Below are positions 1 through 9,778 of a DNA stretch of 64,000 bases, piece after piece. The notes beneath the pieces are model-generated. The model saw only the letters and a program-made list of their open reading frames with translations. It searched no databases and was not told the DNA's origin. The stretch lies in NCBI GenBank assembly GCA_037893225.1, contig JAZGUH010000529.1, positions 310,001 through 374,000 of the forward strand. Reading direction: 5' to 3'. The stretch's first letter is position 1. Each line of letters starts with the position of its first letter. This stretch comes from Hippasteria phrygiana (lineage: Eukaryota; Echinodermata; Asteroidea; Valvatida; Goniasteridae). A program made the translations under genes and the position numbers.

Positions 1-210
1 TAAGAAAGTAAACGAGAAAATTGCGGGTAACACCATGTAATCTCTTCTGGGAAGATGTGTGGTTCTGAGAAGAACCGGATTGAGAATAGAACTCATTCTT
101 TTCAGAAGCATACTTCTTCCCAGAAGAGATGATTTTCACATGGTGTTACCCGCAATTTTCTCGTTTACTTTCTTGTCGTTTCCGCCATGCAAAGCTTCAA
201 ATCGTATTTA
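1..210. mobile_element. Palindromic foldback element, copy 1 (cut by window edge)
   Basis: Bases 2-59 and 109-174 are inverted copies of each other, and the inner part (60-108) also folds, so the whole stretch is one long imperfect hairpin. The core GCGGGTAACACCATGT and CTCTTCTGGGAAGA recurs in inverted order. A second copy lies at 52773-52995 and shares the core plus a downstream tail CCATGCAAAGCT. No coding capacity. The left boundary is outside the window, so no target duplication can be read here. Confidence 0.75.
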
Positions 211-679
211 TGATAATTGACTCCAAAAAACACTTTTCATTTTAACTTTGTAAAAACTGTTCAAACTATTTGTAAGGGGTGAACGTTATTAATGGTGCCT
301 GCTAGATATAGGCCTACAAAACATATCAGTTTCCAAAATTTATTTCACCAATGGCTAATTTTTATAACAGTTATGAAGCGACAAATGTTTTATGGGGGAG
401 GTCAGGAAAAGTCTTTTCAACAACTTTTGACGTTAGTGGCTGAATTTTGCGTGGTATTTGTTTGTGTATTACTTCTTCACTTCCCCCCCCCCCCCCCCCC
501 CCCAACACATTTTGTCTTTTGTGGCTTTTTTGGTGGAGGGTATAGGGTTGACTCCCATTCGTCGCTATTCGCCACTAACGATTCATGAAATTGTCTAAAA
601 CCTTAGGTTGATTACTTGATTTACATATCTACATGGAGAGAATTCATGCTGCCAGTCTAAGATTTTATGACTACACTGC
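211..679. other. No gene seen; poly-C tract
   Basis: AT-rich sequence without recognisable coding sequence. A run of 21 C lies at 483-503 and makes the overlapping short open frames (proline or glycine runs) uninformative. Confidence 0.6.
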
Positions 680-1205
680 AAAAACAGTGTTTAGCAATTA
701 AACTTTCTTGCTTTCAGTTTGTAAACACGTTTACATAATAAACATGTTTAGTGTATACAGGGGCGGATCCAGGATTGTTTGCAGGGGGGGGGGGGTTCTG
801 ATTTTTTTCTCGTACATTTGCCCAAAAAGTTTCGCCCGCAAACACAATATTACAAGCGGGGGGGGGGGGGGGGACACAATTTCTCAACTTTGGTGGCGTC
901 ATTTAACATGTTCTTATATACCCGTACACGCACAATAGGACATTTACAGGGTTTTTGCTTTTCTTTTCAGGTTTGCTACAGTACTTTAGGCGTAGGCCCT
1001 TACAAGCAAAAACAAATGTGGTTGGGGGGGGGGGGGGGGGGGGGTCGATCACCCACCCCCACCAACTGATCCGCCCCTGGTGTATTGACGGATAATGTTT
1101 AGCCATTGGACATTGATGTTTAGGAATTGGACACGTAATGTTTAGCTTCTAAACATGTTTACTAACTGATAGCAAGATTGTGTTTAATTGCAAAACACAG
1201 TTTTT
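680..1205. mobile_element. Inverted-repeat element hosting a nested MITE
   Basis: The left arm (680-757) and the reverse complement of the right arm (1080-1205) share AAAAAC-GTGTTT-GCAATTAAAC, CTTGCT-TCAGTT-GTAAACA and further TGTTTAG blocks. The arms are diverged but collinear. The middle is occupied by a separate hAT-like MITE (758-1079). No transposase is present. The outer start resembles CACTGCAAAAA-type termini, but no clean target duplication is visible. Confidence 0.6.
758..1079. mobile_element. hAT-like MITE, CAGGGGCGGATC termini
   Basis: The left end CAGGGGCGGATCCAGG and the right end GATCCGCCCCTG are inverted repeats. Flanks GTGTATA (751-757) and GTGTATT (1080-1086) look like a slightly diverged target duplication. 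The interior has long G-runs near 783, 859 and 1024. CAG-ending termini with 8-bp duplications are typical of hAT elements; the assignment is by termini only. A rearranged relative lies at 35408-35622. Confidence 0.7.
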
Positions 1206-1697
1206 AGAGTTATCCTACCCTTATTAAACAACCGATGTGTTTAGCTTATTTTTAAAAATGTTTTCTTAATCCACCCCTAAAACTTATTGACCAAAAGCAG
1301 TGCAGCAAACCTCGTGCTCCACTCTACCTGATGCCTGGATTCCATCTCAGTAAAATTATCGAAGGTTAAATGCAACGTGTGAATCTGGCTTTTATTCGAA
1401 AGCTTTGCTATACGTACACGCATGAGCAATATCCCAAAATAGGCCTATTCATCTTGAAAAGAGTTTATTATGAAAAGAATTGTAAAACATCAGTGCTGTT
1501 GGCATTGCATTATAGTTTCGCCCACTTTTAATCGGTGTAAATTCTTATTGCATTATATTTTGGATGCGATTTGTCGATAAAAAGGCTTTAAAAATTAACA
1601 TTACCGGTACCGTGATACAAGATGCTTTGACCATATTATTGTTGGTGTCCGTAAAGACGTTTAAAATACCATTAACAATAGGCTATAAAAGCTGACT
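1206..1697. other. No feature recognised
   Basis: No coding sequence, RNA gene or clear repeat structure seen upstream of the retrotransposon. Confidence 0.5.
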
Positions 1698-1927
1698 CGA
1701 TGTTCGGGAGCGGTGGAGGAAGGAGCTCGCTAGACGGTGGCGCGAAAATCTGAATTTGAGTGACGGTTGCAGGGCAATCAGGTTTGCTACACTATTCTTC
1801 AACGGGGTGAGATTGAATCTTTGGCTTTTGCCCAACACCTTTTCACAATTATAGGCTACAAATACAATCATTAGTTTCATAAAGGCTAGCCAGAAGAACC
1901 CTTCTGACTTGGGCCTAATTAATAATC

Positions 1928-3493
1928 ATGGACGATGCATCTGAGAATGAGGAAGATATATCATGGGATAAGCTTTCCCAACAACAACTTAGCAGCCAAA
2001 CACATTGTAAACAAAACACTAACCCAAACCGGTCAACCCTTGATAAATTAATGAGCCAGGCACAGAGTGAAGATAATGATACTCAGACCACTAATAAACA
2101 GCAAAATCGTAAAAGAACATTTAATTTTGCTGATACTAGCGACGAGGCCAGTGAGCCAGATAGCGACGACACCTATCATGGGAAACAAAAACGAAGAAAT
2201 ATCAACATGTCTGAAACTAAAAATTACCCAACAATAGTAATTATAAACTCTCCTGACGTAAAACTCGCTCAAATCAGTCCGCTAAAACTAGCAAAAGCAC
2301 TAAACTCCATGGGATACGACTGTATTAAGAATGTTACAAAGATGAACCAAGGTGGTATAAGTGTCCGGTGCTTCACCTTTGCTCAAGCACAAAAGCTAAG
2401 GGGTATTTCACAACTAGGACAATGGGCTGTAACAACTGATTATGCAAAGTCTGAAACACAAAGCAAAGGGGTCATATCTGGCATTCCACGGGACTTAACA
2501 GACCAAGAAATACTATCGGAATGTAAAAAATCTGAAGTGATAGACGTCCGGAGGCTCATGTCCAAAAGGAATGGGAAGGCCGAAAAAACCCTTTCGGTCT
2601 GTCTCACCTTTAACACTCCGAACATGCCTTCCAAAATCAAACTGGGATACGAATTTTTTGAAATTCGACCATTCATCCCACCAGTTATCAGGTGTTTTAA
2701 CTGCCAGCGACTAGGCCATGTTGCTAGTGTGTGCCGAAGCAAAATCAGATGTGTTCGGTGTAGTGGTTCTCACTCTTTCGATGAATGCACTCAAAAAGAT
2801 CGTGTGCAATGTAGTCGATGTGGAGGTGACCACTCATCAGCATATGCTGGCTGCACGACTTACAAAGAAGAAAAGAAAATTCAAGAAGTCCGTGTTACCT
2901 ACAACGTATCCTACGCTGAGGCAGCAAAAACAATCCGCACCAACATCACAGTCTTCGCCAACAAAGACACAGATGACACAAATAATAGAACACCACAACC
3001 TATCAAGACTCGCCTGCCAGAGGAAACAATCTGGACTGAGACCCAAAATGCACAAATAAATACACCAAAAGCACAAATGACCACTCGTAATGTCAATAAG
3101 AAAGATATGTCAACTCAAACTGAAACTGAAACTAGCACTCAGACCGAGCCTACCTCTCAATACATCCAGGCTAACGAAGCACTAATAGAGCTACTTATAG
3201 GAACGCTGCGTATTTGGGAATCTTCGAGCACTCTGGAAAACAAAGAAGCGGAAATCAAATCTCTTGCAGAATTCCTATTCCAAGCTGACACATGTGCCCG
3301 CAAACCAAGAACTAAGAAGAATAGATCATCTACTCAATCACAATCCCCGAACAGAGCTACAAACCATGAGGCAAAACCCAAATCTTCACAATCCAAATCC
3401 AAACCAAAAGAATTAAGCACTGAAAAACCCCAAACTGGAACACCTAACACATCTGAACAAAAAACAAAGAAAAATGCAAAAGGAACTAAATAA
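1928..3493 (+). CDS. Retrotransposon ORF1, gag-like zinc-knuckle protein
   Basis: 521-residue nucleic-acid-binding ORF1 protein expected to coat element RNA. The N-terminal quarter is acidic and serine-rich. A central region (about residues 95-235) resembles the degenerate RNA-recognition/PRE_C2HC part of gag-like ORF1 proteins. Three cysteine clusters follow: CFNCQRLGHVASVC near residue 256, CVRCSGSHSFDEC near 274 and CSRCGGDHSSAYAGC near 294; the first is a canonical CCHC knuckle. The C-terminal 200 residues are Thr/Gln/Lys-rich and low-complexity. The start ATG at 1928 follows an in-frame non-coding leader. The stop TAA (3491-3493) lies one base before an ATG of ORF2, suggesting termination-reinitiation. 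Function is inferred from family architecture. Confidence 0.85.
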   Translation: MDDASENEEDISWDKLSQQQLSSQTHCKQNTNPNRSTLDKLMSQAQSEDNDTQTTNKQQNRKRTFNFADTSDEASEPDSDDTYHGKQKRRNINMSETKNYPTIVIINSPDVKLAQISPLKLAKALNSMGYDCIKNVTKMNQGGISVRCFTFAQAQKLRGISQLGQWAVTTDYAKSETQSKGVISGIPRDLTDQEILSECKKSEVIDVRRLMSKRNGKAEKTLSVCLTFNTPNMPSKIKLGYEFFEIRPFIPPVIRCFNCQRLGHVASVCRSKIRCVRCSGSHSFDECTQKDRVQCSRCGGDHSSAYAGCTTYKEEKKIQEVRVTYNVSYAEAAKTIRTNITVFANKDTDDTNNRTPQPIKTRLPEETIWTETQNAQINTPKAQMTTRNVNKKDMSTQTETETSTQTEPTSQYIQANEALIELLIGTLRIWESSSTLENKEAEIKSLAEFLFQADTCARKPRTKKNRSSTQSQSPNRATNHEAKPKSSQSKSKPKELSTEKPQTGTPNTSEQKTKKNAKGTK

Positions 3494-6400
3494 AATGTAT
3501 CTTTATGTCATTTTTGTAATGGTCATGATCCTGCAGTGGAATGCCCAATCTTTGAGTGCACATGGGAATGAATTTAAAAATGCTATTAATACCTGGAAAA
3601 ATAAACCTGAGGCCATTTGTATCCAAGAAACTTGGCTTAGAGAAGGAAAGAACTTTAATCTGCCTGGTTATGACATTTACAGAAATGACAGAAATACTTA
3701 CACAAAAAAGGTTGGAGGTGGCTGTGCTATTTTTGTTAAAAAAGGTCTTGCTATTAATTATGAATATACCAAAAACAGTGATAATCTTATTCAGTATCAA
3801 ACAGCTGAGATCTATAATAAGGATAGAAGTAAACTAAAAATTATTAATGTCTACAATCCTTGCATTAATATCAAAGATGAACATTTGACAGATATAGAGC
3901 GTCACATTTATAAAGATACTATCATTTGTGGTGACTTTAATGGTCACAATCCTATTTGGGGGAGTAAAAAAATAGACCACAATGGGCAAATGATTGAAAA
4001 AATGATTGATAATTGTAATTTAGTTTGCATCAACAATGGAGATGGTACGAGAATTAACCTACCACAAGGTACTACATCCTGTATAGATATCACTTTGACA
4101 TCGGCTACTGTAGCAGCTAAATGTAATTGGTCTACTCTAGATGACACATGGGGTAGTGATCATCACCCAATTTTGATAGAGTATAATCAAAAATACCTTA
4201 TTAATACGTTTAAAGCCACCCCACAATGGTCCTTTAAAAAAGCTAACTGGGAAAAATTTCAAACTACCTGTAATGAGTGTATCATCGAACCCAATCCAAC
4301 CAGTAGCACAGAAGATATTTATAATACATTTGTTGCTCAATTAACAGAAGCCATAAACGACTCCATTCCTAAAACCGCACAGAACAAATTTTCCAAGAAC
4401 CCTACAACATGGTGGAATGCTGATTGTGAAAGGGATATTAAAAATAGGAAAGAAGCTCTTAAAACCCTAAAGAAAACACGCCACCCCAATGATCTTATAG
4501 CCTACAAACGTACATGTGCTATAGCACGTAAAACTGTTAAAAATGCAAAAAGAGAAGACTGGAGAACTTTCTGTAATACGCTTAACTCCCAAACTCCTTC
4601 CAAAAAGATATGGGAAAAAATTAAACGGATTCAAAAAACTCGACCTAGAACTAGTATACCCATTCTTAAAGGAAAGGATAGTGATTTCATCACTGACATG
4701 GAAAAAGCTGAATTTCTAGCTGAAAGCTTTGCTGATGTCAGCAGTGACAACAACCGTAATGTTACTTTCTTAGATAATAAACAACAAATTGAAGAAAATT
4801 TACACATCATCAATAACAACGATAATGTCATCAATGACCCCTTCAAAATGTCCGAACTTGAGGAGGCTATTGATGTTGCAAAATGCACGACTCCTGGTAA
4901 AGATGGCATCAGAAATGATATTATTAAGCACATCCCCCTTAAAGCTCGTAAATTTTTGCTAATTATTTACAACATGATTTGGCAAACTTCAATTTGCCCT
5001 AGTATATGGAAGGAAGCTGTACTTACACCTTTACTTAAACCAGGGAAAAATCCACAGGAACCAAAGTCATATCGACCAATTGCCCTTACCTCCACATTAT
5101 GCAAAATTATGGAACGTATGATCACTGCCAGACTCACTTGGTATCTTGAAAAACATAATTTAATTAGTAACCAACAATGTGGCTTTCGAAAAGGACGAAG
5201 CACAAAAGATCATATTATTAATCTTGAAACCTGTATCAATAAAGCTTTTTCTAATAAAGAAAGTACCCTGGCTGTCTTTCTTGATCTAGAAAAAGCATAT
5301 GACATGCTATGGCCTACTGCAGTTATATTAAAATTACAATCTCTGGGCATTTATGGTCGTATGACTCGTTGGATCCACAACTTTCTTTCAAACAGGAAAA
5401 TCCAGGTAAAAATTAATGGTAATTATTCTGAAGCTCATACTATTGACAATGGAATACCACAAGGTAGTGTCATTAGCCCTATCCTTTTCAACATTGCAGT
5501 TAATGACCTTGCAAAAGTAACTAATGATGTCTTTGTCTCTCAATATGCAGACGACATTGCCATCTGGAAATCTAGTAGAAATATTCCTTTTATTACTAAG
5601 AAAGTCCAACAAAACCTCAACGACATAAACACCTGGTGCAACAAATGGGGATTCAAAATCTCCACACCAAAAACAATTGCTGTTTTGTTTTCAAAAAGGA
5701 GAAATATCACAACAAAGCTCAATATCAATAATGTTGACATTAATCTCTCTAAATCAGCTAAATTCCTAGGCATCATCTTTGATAACAAACTTAACTGGAG
5801 TGAACACATAAACCACATTATCATCAGATGCAAAAACAAACTTAATCTGCTTAAATGTGTTAATGGTACAAAATGGGGAGCAGACTGCAGTATACTTTAT
5901 CAACTCTACAGAACACTTATTAAACCGGTATTAGAATATGGTTGTGAAGCTTTCAATTCAACAGCTCCTGAACACAAGAAAAAACTTGACAGCATACAAT
6001 ACCAAGCACTAAAAATTTGTACTGGAGCATTACCTGGGACTGCACTCAAAAAACTTCAAATTGAGTGCGGTGACCCACCGTTACATATACGTCGTGACTT
6101 TCTCTGTAATCTATATGTGGTCAAACTCAATATACATAAAACTCATCCAAATAAGTATCTTCTCTCTGATTGTTGGCAAAAGCATTATTTTAGGGAAAAA
6201 TGGGCTGATAACCTCCATCATACCCCATTTGAAGCGAGATTGGACCCAACTCTCATAGACATTTTTCCCTTGCACAATCCTTTCCCGTATTGGCATTATG
6301 TTGAACCGTGTATTTCCTCTGAAATACTTAACCGCACTGCCCACATACCAAACAATAATGAAAAAGGTTTAATCGCTGCAGAAATCATTCATACTACTTG

Positions 6401-7253
6401 GGGTAATTCACTACACATCTACACAGATGGCTCCCGCAATCCTAATACTAATGCTGTTGGCTGTGGTTTATACATACCCCAACTTAAATATACTAAGAGT
6501 ATCAAGATTAATAATGATGCTTCCATATTCACTGCTGAAATCTTCGCCATTTTATTAGCCGTAGAATGGATAGAAGAGGTCAAACCCATCCACACATGCA
6601 TCTTTACTGACTGTTTAAGTGCAATCCGAGCCTTATCGCAACATATTCCTGATAATAAAATTATCTGTGATATTCAACACACCTTGATTAATATCCGAAA
6701 TCAAGCAAGCAAGGTCGTTTTTGAATGGATCCCAGGTCATTGTGGAATAAATGGTAATGAAAAGGTTGATCAACTCGCAAAAAGAGCTACACGGAAAGAC
6801 AGTGTTGATTGTAACTTGCCACTAACAGTTCGAGAGGCAAAACACCACCTTAATAATAAACTTAAACATAAATGGCAACTAGAATGGAATGAATCCAAAC
6901 AATCAGAGCTAAAAACAATCCAACCAACTGTTTCCCTTCACATGAATACGTGGAATTTCCCACGCTGGCAAGAAATAAAAATCCACAGACTACGTCTAGG
7001 AATATTCGATGATCTAAATAGTTTTTATCAAAAAATGGGTAATCATCTAGACGGTTTTTGTGAAACATGCCACTGCTATGACAGTGTTAAACACTTCATT
7101 ATCTCCTGTAAAAAATACACTTACTGCAGGAAAAATCTCCAAATGGCTCTTAATTACACAACAGAACAAATGACTTTAAATACTTTGTTTAAACACAAAA
7201 ATAATCTCACCCATATACTACACTTCATCAAGGAATGCAATCAAACAAATTAA
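3474..7253 (+). CDS. Retrotransposon ORF2: APE endonuclease, reverse transcriptase, RNase H
   Basis: About 1,259 residues from the first ATG (3474); the ATG at 3495, in TAAAATG just after the ORF1 stop, may be the real start. The APE domain has QWNAQSL near residue 23, QETWL near 51, GDFNGHNPIW near 153 and SDHHP near 224. The reverse transcriptase has FLDLEKAYD near 601, GIPQGSVISP near 661 and the catalytic YADD near 691. The RNase H domain has YTDGS near 982, TAEIFAI, FTDCLSAI and a final GNEKVDQLAK, so all four acidic residues are present. A C-terminal Cys/His cluster (CETC...H...C) sits near 1195. Order and presence of RNase H fit the I/Nimb group. No frameshift or stop was seen. It would nick target DNA and copy element RNA in the nucleus. 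Confidence 0.92.
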   Translation: MQKELNKMYLYVIFVMVMILQWNAQSLSAHGNEFKNAINTWKNKPEAICIQETWLREGKNFNLPGYDIYRNDRNTYTKKVGGGCAIFVKKGLAINYEYTKNSDNLIQYQTAEIYNKDRSKLKIINVYNPCINIKDEHLTDIERHIYKDTIICGDFNGHNPIWGSKKIDHNGQMIEKMIDNCNLVCINNGDGTRINLPQGTTSCIDITLTSATVAAKCNWSTLDDTWGSDHHPILIEYNQKYLINTFKATPQWSFKKANWEKFQTTCNECIIEPNPTSSTEDIYNTFVAQLTEAINDSIPKTAQNKFSKNPTTWWNADCERDIKNRKEALKTLKKTRHPNDLIAYKRTCAIARKTVKNAKREDWRTFCNTLNSQTPSKKIWEKIKRIQKTRPRTSIPILKGKDSDFITDMEKAEFLAESFADVSSDNNRNVTFLDNKQQIEENLHIINNNDNVINDPFKMSELEEAIDVAKCTTPGKDGIRNDIIKHIPLKARKFLLIIYNMIWQTSICPSIWKEAVLTPLLKPGKNPQEPKSYRPIALTSTLCKIMERMITARLTWYLEKHNLISNQQCGFRKGRSTKDHIINLETCINKAFSNKESTLAVFLDLEKAYDMLWPTAVILKLQSLGIYGRMTRWIHNFLSNRKIQVKINGNYSEAHTIDNGIPQGSVISPILFNIAVNDLAKVTNDVFVSQYADDIAIWKSSRNIPFITKKVQQNLNDINTWCNKWGFKISTPKTIAVLFSKRRNITTKLNINNVDINLSKSAKFLGIIFDNKLNWSEHINHIIIRCKNKLNLLKCVNGTKWGADCSILYQLYRTLIKPVLEYGCEAFNSTAPEHKKKLDSIQYQALKICTGALPGTALKKLQIECGDPPLHIRRDFLCNLYVVKLNIHKTHPNKYLLSDCWQKHYFREKWADNLHHTPFEARLDPTLIDIFPLHNPFPYWHYVEPCISSEILNRTAHIPNNNEKGLIAAEIIHTTWGNSLHIYTDGSRNPNTNAVGCGLYIPQLKYTKSIKINNDASIFTAEIFAILLAVEWIEEVKPIHTCIFTDCLSAIRALSQHIPDNKIICDIQHTLINIRNQASKVVFEWIPGHCGINGNEKVDQLAKRATRKDSVDCNLPLTVREAKHHLNNKLKHKWQLEWNESKQSELKTIQPTVSLHMNTWNFPRWQEIKIHRLRLGIFDDLNSFYQKMGNHLDGFCETCHCYDSVKHFIISCKKYTYCRKNLQMALNYTTEQMTLNTLFKHKNNLTHILHFIKECNQTN

Positions 7254-7499
7254 CAATCCACAATACATAACAACACTGCTTATGACACACATCACTGCGT
7301 TCCAAACTGGGGGAGAAGTACGAATGATTGGCTGGACAGGGCGTCACCCTTACATCACCTGGAGGTGTTGCGAACCTGCAAATCTACCGGCGGGGCCCGG
7401 GCCCTTAAAATGCATGGGACACGGTTCGGCCTCGCAGGACATCTTGTGACGCTTTATGTCTGGAGAATCATGAGCGCTTCTCTCTCTCTCTAGCAAATT

Positions 7500-7696
7500 T
7501 CTACAGTTTTCACATATTTCAAATTCTTTTGATAGATCTCACCCCTGAAAAGTGCTTTTCTTAAAAGTTTTGTACCGCTCCCAAATGTTTTGATTTGTTT
7601 TCGAATTTTCGCGCAATCATCAGGATTCGTCACTGCTCTTCGTTGTCTAGCGCCGCTACGCGGCGCTTTGCTACTCCTCCACCGTTGCCCGAACAT
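7500..7696 (-). repeat. Inverted diverged copy of the retrotransposon 5' region
   Basis: Read on the minus strand from 7696, this stretch shares with 1698-1830 the ordered blocks GATGTTCGGG, CGGTGGAGGA, GCTAGAC, GCGCGAAAAT and GGGGTGAGAT. It is therefore an inverted, diverged relative of the sequence in front of ORF1. It may be a 5' fragment of a related element inserted in opposite orientation, or an arm of a larger inverted repeat enclosing the LINE. Confidence 0.45.
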
Positions 7697-8017
7697 CTGA
7701 CGTCATACTTCGTGGCTCGTGAATAGTCTCGGCACACACAGAATGAAGGAAGCTATTATTTCGCTCATGGTGCAAAGAGCACAATCAGTGCTGTAGGCAC
7801 CATTAACCGACACCAACAAGCTATAAAAGCTTAATTAAATGACGTGCACCTGAGTTACGCTTTGTATTTGCCCTTCCTTGATTTCGTTTTGTATTGTTTT
7901 CTTCTCTTTTACGGGCTAGTAGTTTTGTCGTCCCGGAATTAAATGCGTCACTTAAAGAATCCTACTTTAAATGTACACACTTGTCCGGAAATTTTCAAAT
8001 TTCATCTGTTTGGTTAG
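7697..8017. other. No gene recognised
   Basis: Contains a short AAGCTATAAAAGCTT palindrome near 7819 but no supported coding exon or RNA gene. Confidence 0.4.
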
Positions 8018-8020
8018 TTA

Positions 8021-8729
8021 TGCCTCAGTCACATATCCACCGGGCCCCGCGTACGAATTGTTCTACCCACGGCGGATTTCTAAGATTTTTGGAAATCGGG
8101 GGTATCGCAGGGGTCTGCGGCATCCGTGTGTAGCAGTCACATTGGCGGGGCCCGCGCGGTGCCCTTTAAAGTTTTTTTCGACTCCAATCGCGAGGTGCCC
8201 GTGTGTAAGCCGCGAGGGCGCCGCGCCAGGTCCGCAAGGGAATCTTTGACGCCGCGCGGCAGTCGGACGGGAGTCGGACGGGAGCCGTGAGATACCCGTA
8301 CGATTTTTATACATTGTACGGGGCTCGTGAGGGACTCGCACGGACATCGTAAGATACTCGAACGATAATCTTGGAAATAGTACGGGTGCCGTACGATTTG
8401 AGGGGCCCGAAATTCCGTCCCAAAATCGTACGGCATCCGTACGAATGCTGCGGGGGCCGTACTTGGCCCGTGCGGTGCCCGTGCGATGCTGTCTACGACG
8501 CGTCTACGGGCTTACGGCCAGTACAAATTTCTACGACACATCGGGAACTTTTAACTCTGCGCTAAAAGCTCCCGATGCGCCCTACTATCTGCGAGGAAAG
8601 AACACCAATTAGGCGCCCGCAGGATAGCCACGGCACCCTTGCGGACGCCGTGAGATTTTGCCAATTTTTCACGAAATTTGGGTCCGTACGAGCGCCTTAT
8701 CCCGAATCGGTGGATATGTGACTGAGGCA
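8021..8729. mobile_element. TIR element with CGTACGG-rich interior
   Basis: Termini TGCCTCAGTCACATATCCAC (8021 on) and its reverse complement (ending 8729) are inverted repeats of about 22 bp. TTA occurs immediately outside both ends (8018-8020, 8730-8732), which would fit a PIF/Harbinger TWA duplication. The same junctions can be read as an AT duplication (IS4EU-like), so the superfamily is uncertain. The interior is GC-rich with many degenerate CGTACGG/CCGTACG words and no transposase ORF: a non-autonomous element of 709 bp. Confidence 0.7.
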
Positions 8730-8796
8730 TTACCGTCCTTATCAGCGGTCACATTATATATTTATTCCTGTGTTTTTACTATCATGTCTAATAGAT

Positions 8797-9036
8797 GAAT
8801 ATCCGACTCCCATGACATTGTTGCTACTCTTCCCTATTATTGGTTAAACCCTCTCACGTGACCGGTCACTGCCCTAATTATCTTCACTTAGGCATGCGCA
8901 GTGGAACCACTAAGTCGGCTTTTCAGGGAGACGGAGATTCATGCGACGTCGGTGTCATATGAATATCCGACCCATGAATAGGCATATGCGACTCCTCTTC
9001 CCTATTACTGGTTAACCCTCTCACGTGACCGGCCAC
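8797..9036. repeat. Diverged direct duplication
   Basis: GAATATCCGAC...CTCTTCCCTATTA-TGGTTAA...CCTCTCACGTGACCGG-CACT occurs at 8797-8870 and again at 8961-9036, with a different spacer inside each copy. No coding meaning seen. Confidence 0.6.
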
Positions 9037-9173
9037 TCTCCCAAGTATCGATATTATCGATCACTTTGCATGTGCAATACTACCGTAGTGACAATATAGG
9101 CCCCGTGATCAATAGGCCCCCTATACCAAAACAATTATACATGAAATAAATTTGTGAAAGTCTAGTGAGCTTC

Positions 9174-9291
9174 AATAGAGTACCGACTGATGACGTCAAT
9201 CAATGCAATGTTTGGAACCAGAATACATTCTAAACTGCATGTGTTTGGAACCATTGCCGTGGCAACTGACGTCAGACTTCGGTACTCTATT
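9174..9291. mobile_element. Short MITE, AATAGAGTACCGA termini
   Basis: A 118-bp sequence whose ends, AATAGAGTACCGA...TGACGTCA and its reverse complement, form inverted repeats of about 25 bp with one small offset. It also contains an internal repeated GTTTGGAACCA. No clear target duplication. Confidence 0.6.
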
Positions 9292-9379
9292 CGTCATCCG
9301 AGTCACAAGATAAGGCCCAAAAACTTGTGTTGCCCTTAAATGTTAAAAATCGGGAGAGAGGGTCGGTCGGTCGATTTTT

Positions 9380-9778
9380 GGCTGTTTCGAAAGTTTTTCG
9401 AAACAGCCCTTGTTTTCGTTAAGATTTTTTTTTTTTGGCTGTTTCGAAAGTTTTTCGAAACAGCCCTTGTTTTCGTTAAGATTTTTTTTTTGGCTGTTTC
9501 GTAGTTTTACGAAACAGCCCTTGTTTTCGTTAAGATTTTTTTTTTTTTCTTTTTTTTTTTTTTTGGCTGTTTCGAAAGTTTTTCGAAACAGCCCTTGTTT
9601 TCGTTAAGATTTTTTTTTTTTTCTTTTTTTTTTTTTTTGGCTGTTTCGAAAGTTTTTCGAAACAGCCCTTGTTTTCGTTAAGATTTTTTTTTTTTTCTTT
9701 TTGGCTGTTTCGAAAGTTTTTCGAAACAGCCCTTGTTTTCGTTAAGATTTTTTTTTTTTTCTTTTTTTTTTTTTTTCT
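9380..9778 (+). repeat. Six tandem orphan 5' ends of the rolling-circle element
   Basis: The 5' terminal hairpin followed by CCTTGTTTTCGTTAAGA and a T-tract occurs six times, starting at 9380, 9437, 9492, 9565, 9639 and 9703. Only the last runs on into an element body. The third copy has CGTAGTTTTACG in place of CGAAAGTTTTTCG, a change on both arms that preserves the stem. The spacers are only T-tracts, with T12-C-T15 type in the later copies. Confidence 0.9.

Larger units (their letters stand above)
1698..7500 (+). mobile_element. Non-LTR retrotransposon (I/Nimb-like, RNase H-bearing), apparently full-length coding
   Basis: Two long overlapping ORFs (1928-3493 and 3474-7253) encode a gag-like zinc-knuckle protein and an APE-RT-RNase H polyprotein, the arrangement of the I superclade of LINEs. 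Upstream sequence from about 1698 is the likely 5' UTR/internal promoter. After ORF2 comes about 240 bp of non-coding 3' region ending near a CT-rich run (TCTCTCTCTCTC, 7480-7491) with no long poly-A. Neither end could be fixed by a target-site duplication, so the outer limits are approximate. Both ORFs are uninterrupted, suggesting a young and possibly competent copy. Confidence 0.8.

Noticed and set aside
292..1106. Short open frames with poly-Pro/poly-Gly runs on both strands
   Set aside because: They are translations of homopolymer C/G tracts within MITE sequence; no coding signal.
9410..9607. 65-residue frame with repeated FSLRFFF blocks
   Set aside because: Arises from the tandem 5' hairpin and T-tract repeats, not a protein gene.
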